Assembly (NCBI GenBank): GCA_024734555.1
Contig: JANPWX010000129.1
Span: 1,194,548 to 1,258,547 of the forward strand
From: Trochalopteron elliotii
Lineage: Eukaryota; Chordata; Aves; Passeriformes; Leiothrichidae
DNA length: 64,000 nucleotides
Direction of reading: 5' to 3'
Part shown: piece after piece, positions 62,193 to 64,000 of the stretch
How the letters are laid out: every line of letters begins with the position of its first letter
How positions within the stretch are numbered: position 1 is the first letter of the stretch
Program-made: the position numbers and the translations under genes
The notes under the pieces: model-generated
Database searches by the model: none
Told to the model about the DNA's origin: nothing
Seen by the model: only the letters and a program-made list of their open reading frames with translations

Positions 62193-64000
62193 CTTTGGAG
62201 GAAGAAGAGCAATGACACAGAGATTTTACATTGGCTAAAGGAGCAGGAGAACTGCTTTCAGACACAGAAGATCCAGGAGTGCTGCCTGTGGAAGCAGCCA
62301 AGGTCCAGAAAGAAGCGGTGGAATTCTGATTTTAACCTTTTCCTCCTTCCTGGCTGGGGCTTCCCAGAATGGATGAAGCACAATGCCTATGACTAATGTG
62401 CCGGGCAAGGCAGATCTCTGCTTTGTGCGCATGGAAATCACAATTGCCTGGCCAGTTCCCTCCAGAGAGGAAGTTGCATGTGTAAGGGAAGGAAGGGTAT
62501 TTGCTTTTTCAGTAAATAAAGGGACAGGCTTTTCTATCCCTGTTTCCAGTTATAAAAGAGGACTTAAGTAATTACAACAATTATTGACACTAAGAGTGAA
62601 TTATCAGAACAGAAAAACGAGTGAGTCATGCTTCTAGAGGAGCAGTAGCAAAGTCTGTTAACAGCCACAGGGAAGAGCAGCCCCATAGAAAAACCCCAAG
62701 ATGTTTAGGGGAAAGCCAAAACTGGAAAATTTATTTGTTTCCCTGAAGAAAAGCTGCACAAAGATGAAGAATGACAGATGTTTCATTTGCACTTCTGCCA
62801 CTTCCCTTACCTGAGCATGGATCCAGCTTCAAGCTACTGAAGACTTGGGTACTCAGAGGTACCCAACACTCCAAACCTGTGCCTCAGTCTCTCATTTGGA
62901 GCAACAGGCTAGCCTTACTAAGTTTAACTCACAGAAAAGATAAACAAAGAAAAGGCTTCCACAGACTTCCTATACAAAGTCAGAATGAAACAGAAAAGTG
63001 CAAAGTGTTCTCATCTTCAGTCTTGGAATTCTGAATAATAATGGATTTCAGAGGGAAGCAGGAGAGAAAAAGTCTGCTCCTTATTGTGGAAAGATCTCTG
63101 GGTCTGTGGCTTTTGCAGTTGCTTATTTCATATTTAAGGAATGAAATGAAACCTACCCAGTGAAATTTGACATAAAATAATAGAAACCCCTCTTTCAATT
63201 TCCAAACATGGATTTAGACAAAGTAAAGCAATCCTGTGAAATGCTGGAATTTTGCAGCCACGTTCCAGATCTCTGGTTCACAATGTGTGACTAAGCAACT
63301 CCTCTTTAGCAAGATACAAACCCCAACTTGGATGAAAGCTACTATTTTATAATATTTGCATATGAAATATGTCCTGCTACCCTGAGGTTCTTTCCATTTT
63401 TTTCCTGGTTTATGGAGCAGCTGGAAAACTTGTGGTGTGTCAAGAGAAAAATTAAAAAACAGAGGTTATTTTAATGAAGACATTTCAGATTCTACACAGG
63501 AGCCATCCTACTCACCAAAAATTAGAAGAATTTCACCTGTACCTATATCAAAACTAGACATTGGGCATATCAGGTACAATACTGAAGACTATAAACTGGT
63601 ACAGAAAAGCACCAACACTGGGCATCTGATTAATAAAAACACCATCACAAACCTTCCACATTGCACATCTGCTCCTGAGTGTGATGCTTCTCAAGCCCAG
63701 ACACTGTCCCTTCCCCACCTCCCTCTCTCACCAGTCTCATCCCCACTCCAGCAGCACGTTCACTTTTGGAGAAAGCTCAGCCTAAATAGCTGCATTTTAT
63801 GGTCTGGCCTGGAAAGGTGAAGCAGCCCCAGTCTCTGGTTTCCTCCCAAGAGCAAGCTGGGATGTGGTGAGTGAGGCACTGAGTGGTGCCTGTTGTGGGG
63901 ACACAAGAGCAAACCCAGGGCACAGCCCCACTCATGAATCACAGCTCCCATTTGAAAGATATTAATGCTCAATTTACTTTTAAGAGAGGATGAGGCTGAG
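62193..64000 (-). other. TNIP3: Sequence upstream of the first recognised TNIP3 exon
   Basis: No CpG island and no recognisable coding exon. A good minus-strand donor, ATGCTCAG|GTAAGG (last exon base 62811), could end a 5' non-coding exon. Its own ATG would run out of frame with the TNIP3 protein. The true promoter may lie here or beyond the window. Confidence 0.4.

Overview
The window is nuclear DNA of a bird, most likely a songbird. It has vertebrate split genes with GT-AG introns, a CR1 LINE fragment, and two solitary LTRs whose style fits songbird endogenous retroviruses. No bacterial-type operons are present. Two protein-coding genes can be supported, both on the minus strand and in the order known from human 4q27: NDNF (coding part 5178-8611) and TNIP3 (coding part about 47134-62192).

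NDNF encodes a secreted neurotrophic factor. Three coding exons (8427-8611, 7430-7554, 5178-6568) join in frame to a predicted 566-residue protein with a signal peptide and two fibronectin-III domains. Its 5' non-coding exon is not visible. The promoter most likely lies at the CpG-rich sequence flanking an assembly gap (25419-25811), which would make intron 1 about 17 kb. That intron holds a CR1 fragment, a probable solo LTR in the sense orientation, a second CpG-rich block (22.2-22.4 kb), and AT-rich sequence with a perfect 12-bp inverted repeat.

Between the two promoter/terminator regions (about 26.1-47.1 kb) is roughly 21 kb of intergenic DNA. No gene is recognised there. It contains a well-bounded 601-bp plus-strand solo LTR with a 6-bp target-site duplication (38735-39335), a (TTGG)n microsatellite, and an isolated CpG- and ATTA-rich block at 40.75-41.1 kb that looks regulatory.

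TNIP3 (ABIN-3) encodes a cytoplasmic coiled-coil adaptor that binds A20 and polyubiquitin and restrains NF-kB signalling. Nine exons were recovered (62106-62192, 60532-60621, 59869-59934, 58869-59000, 56616-56744, 54303-54419, 51831-51956, 50226-50387, 47633-47693). Eight have lengths that are multiples of three with phase-0 junctions. The short last coding exon is only a weak candidate (47134-47159), and any upstream non-coding exon is uncertain.

The two genes are neighbours by conserved synteny and do not act in one pathway. I found no convincing new multi-gene system. The points most worth following up are the CpG/homeodomain-like intergenic block, the sense LTR in NDNF intron 1, the divergent Pro/Cys-rich exon of TNIP3, and a pair of adjacent palindromes at 57.5 kb.
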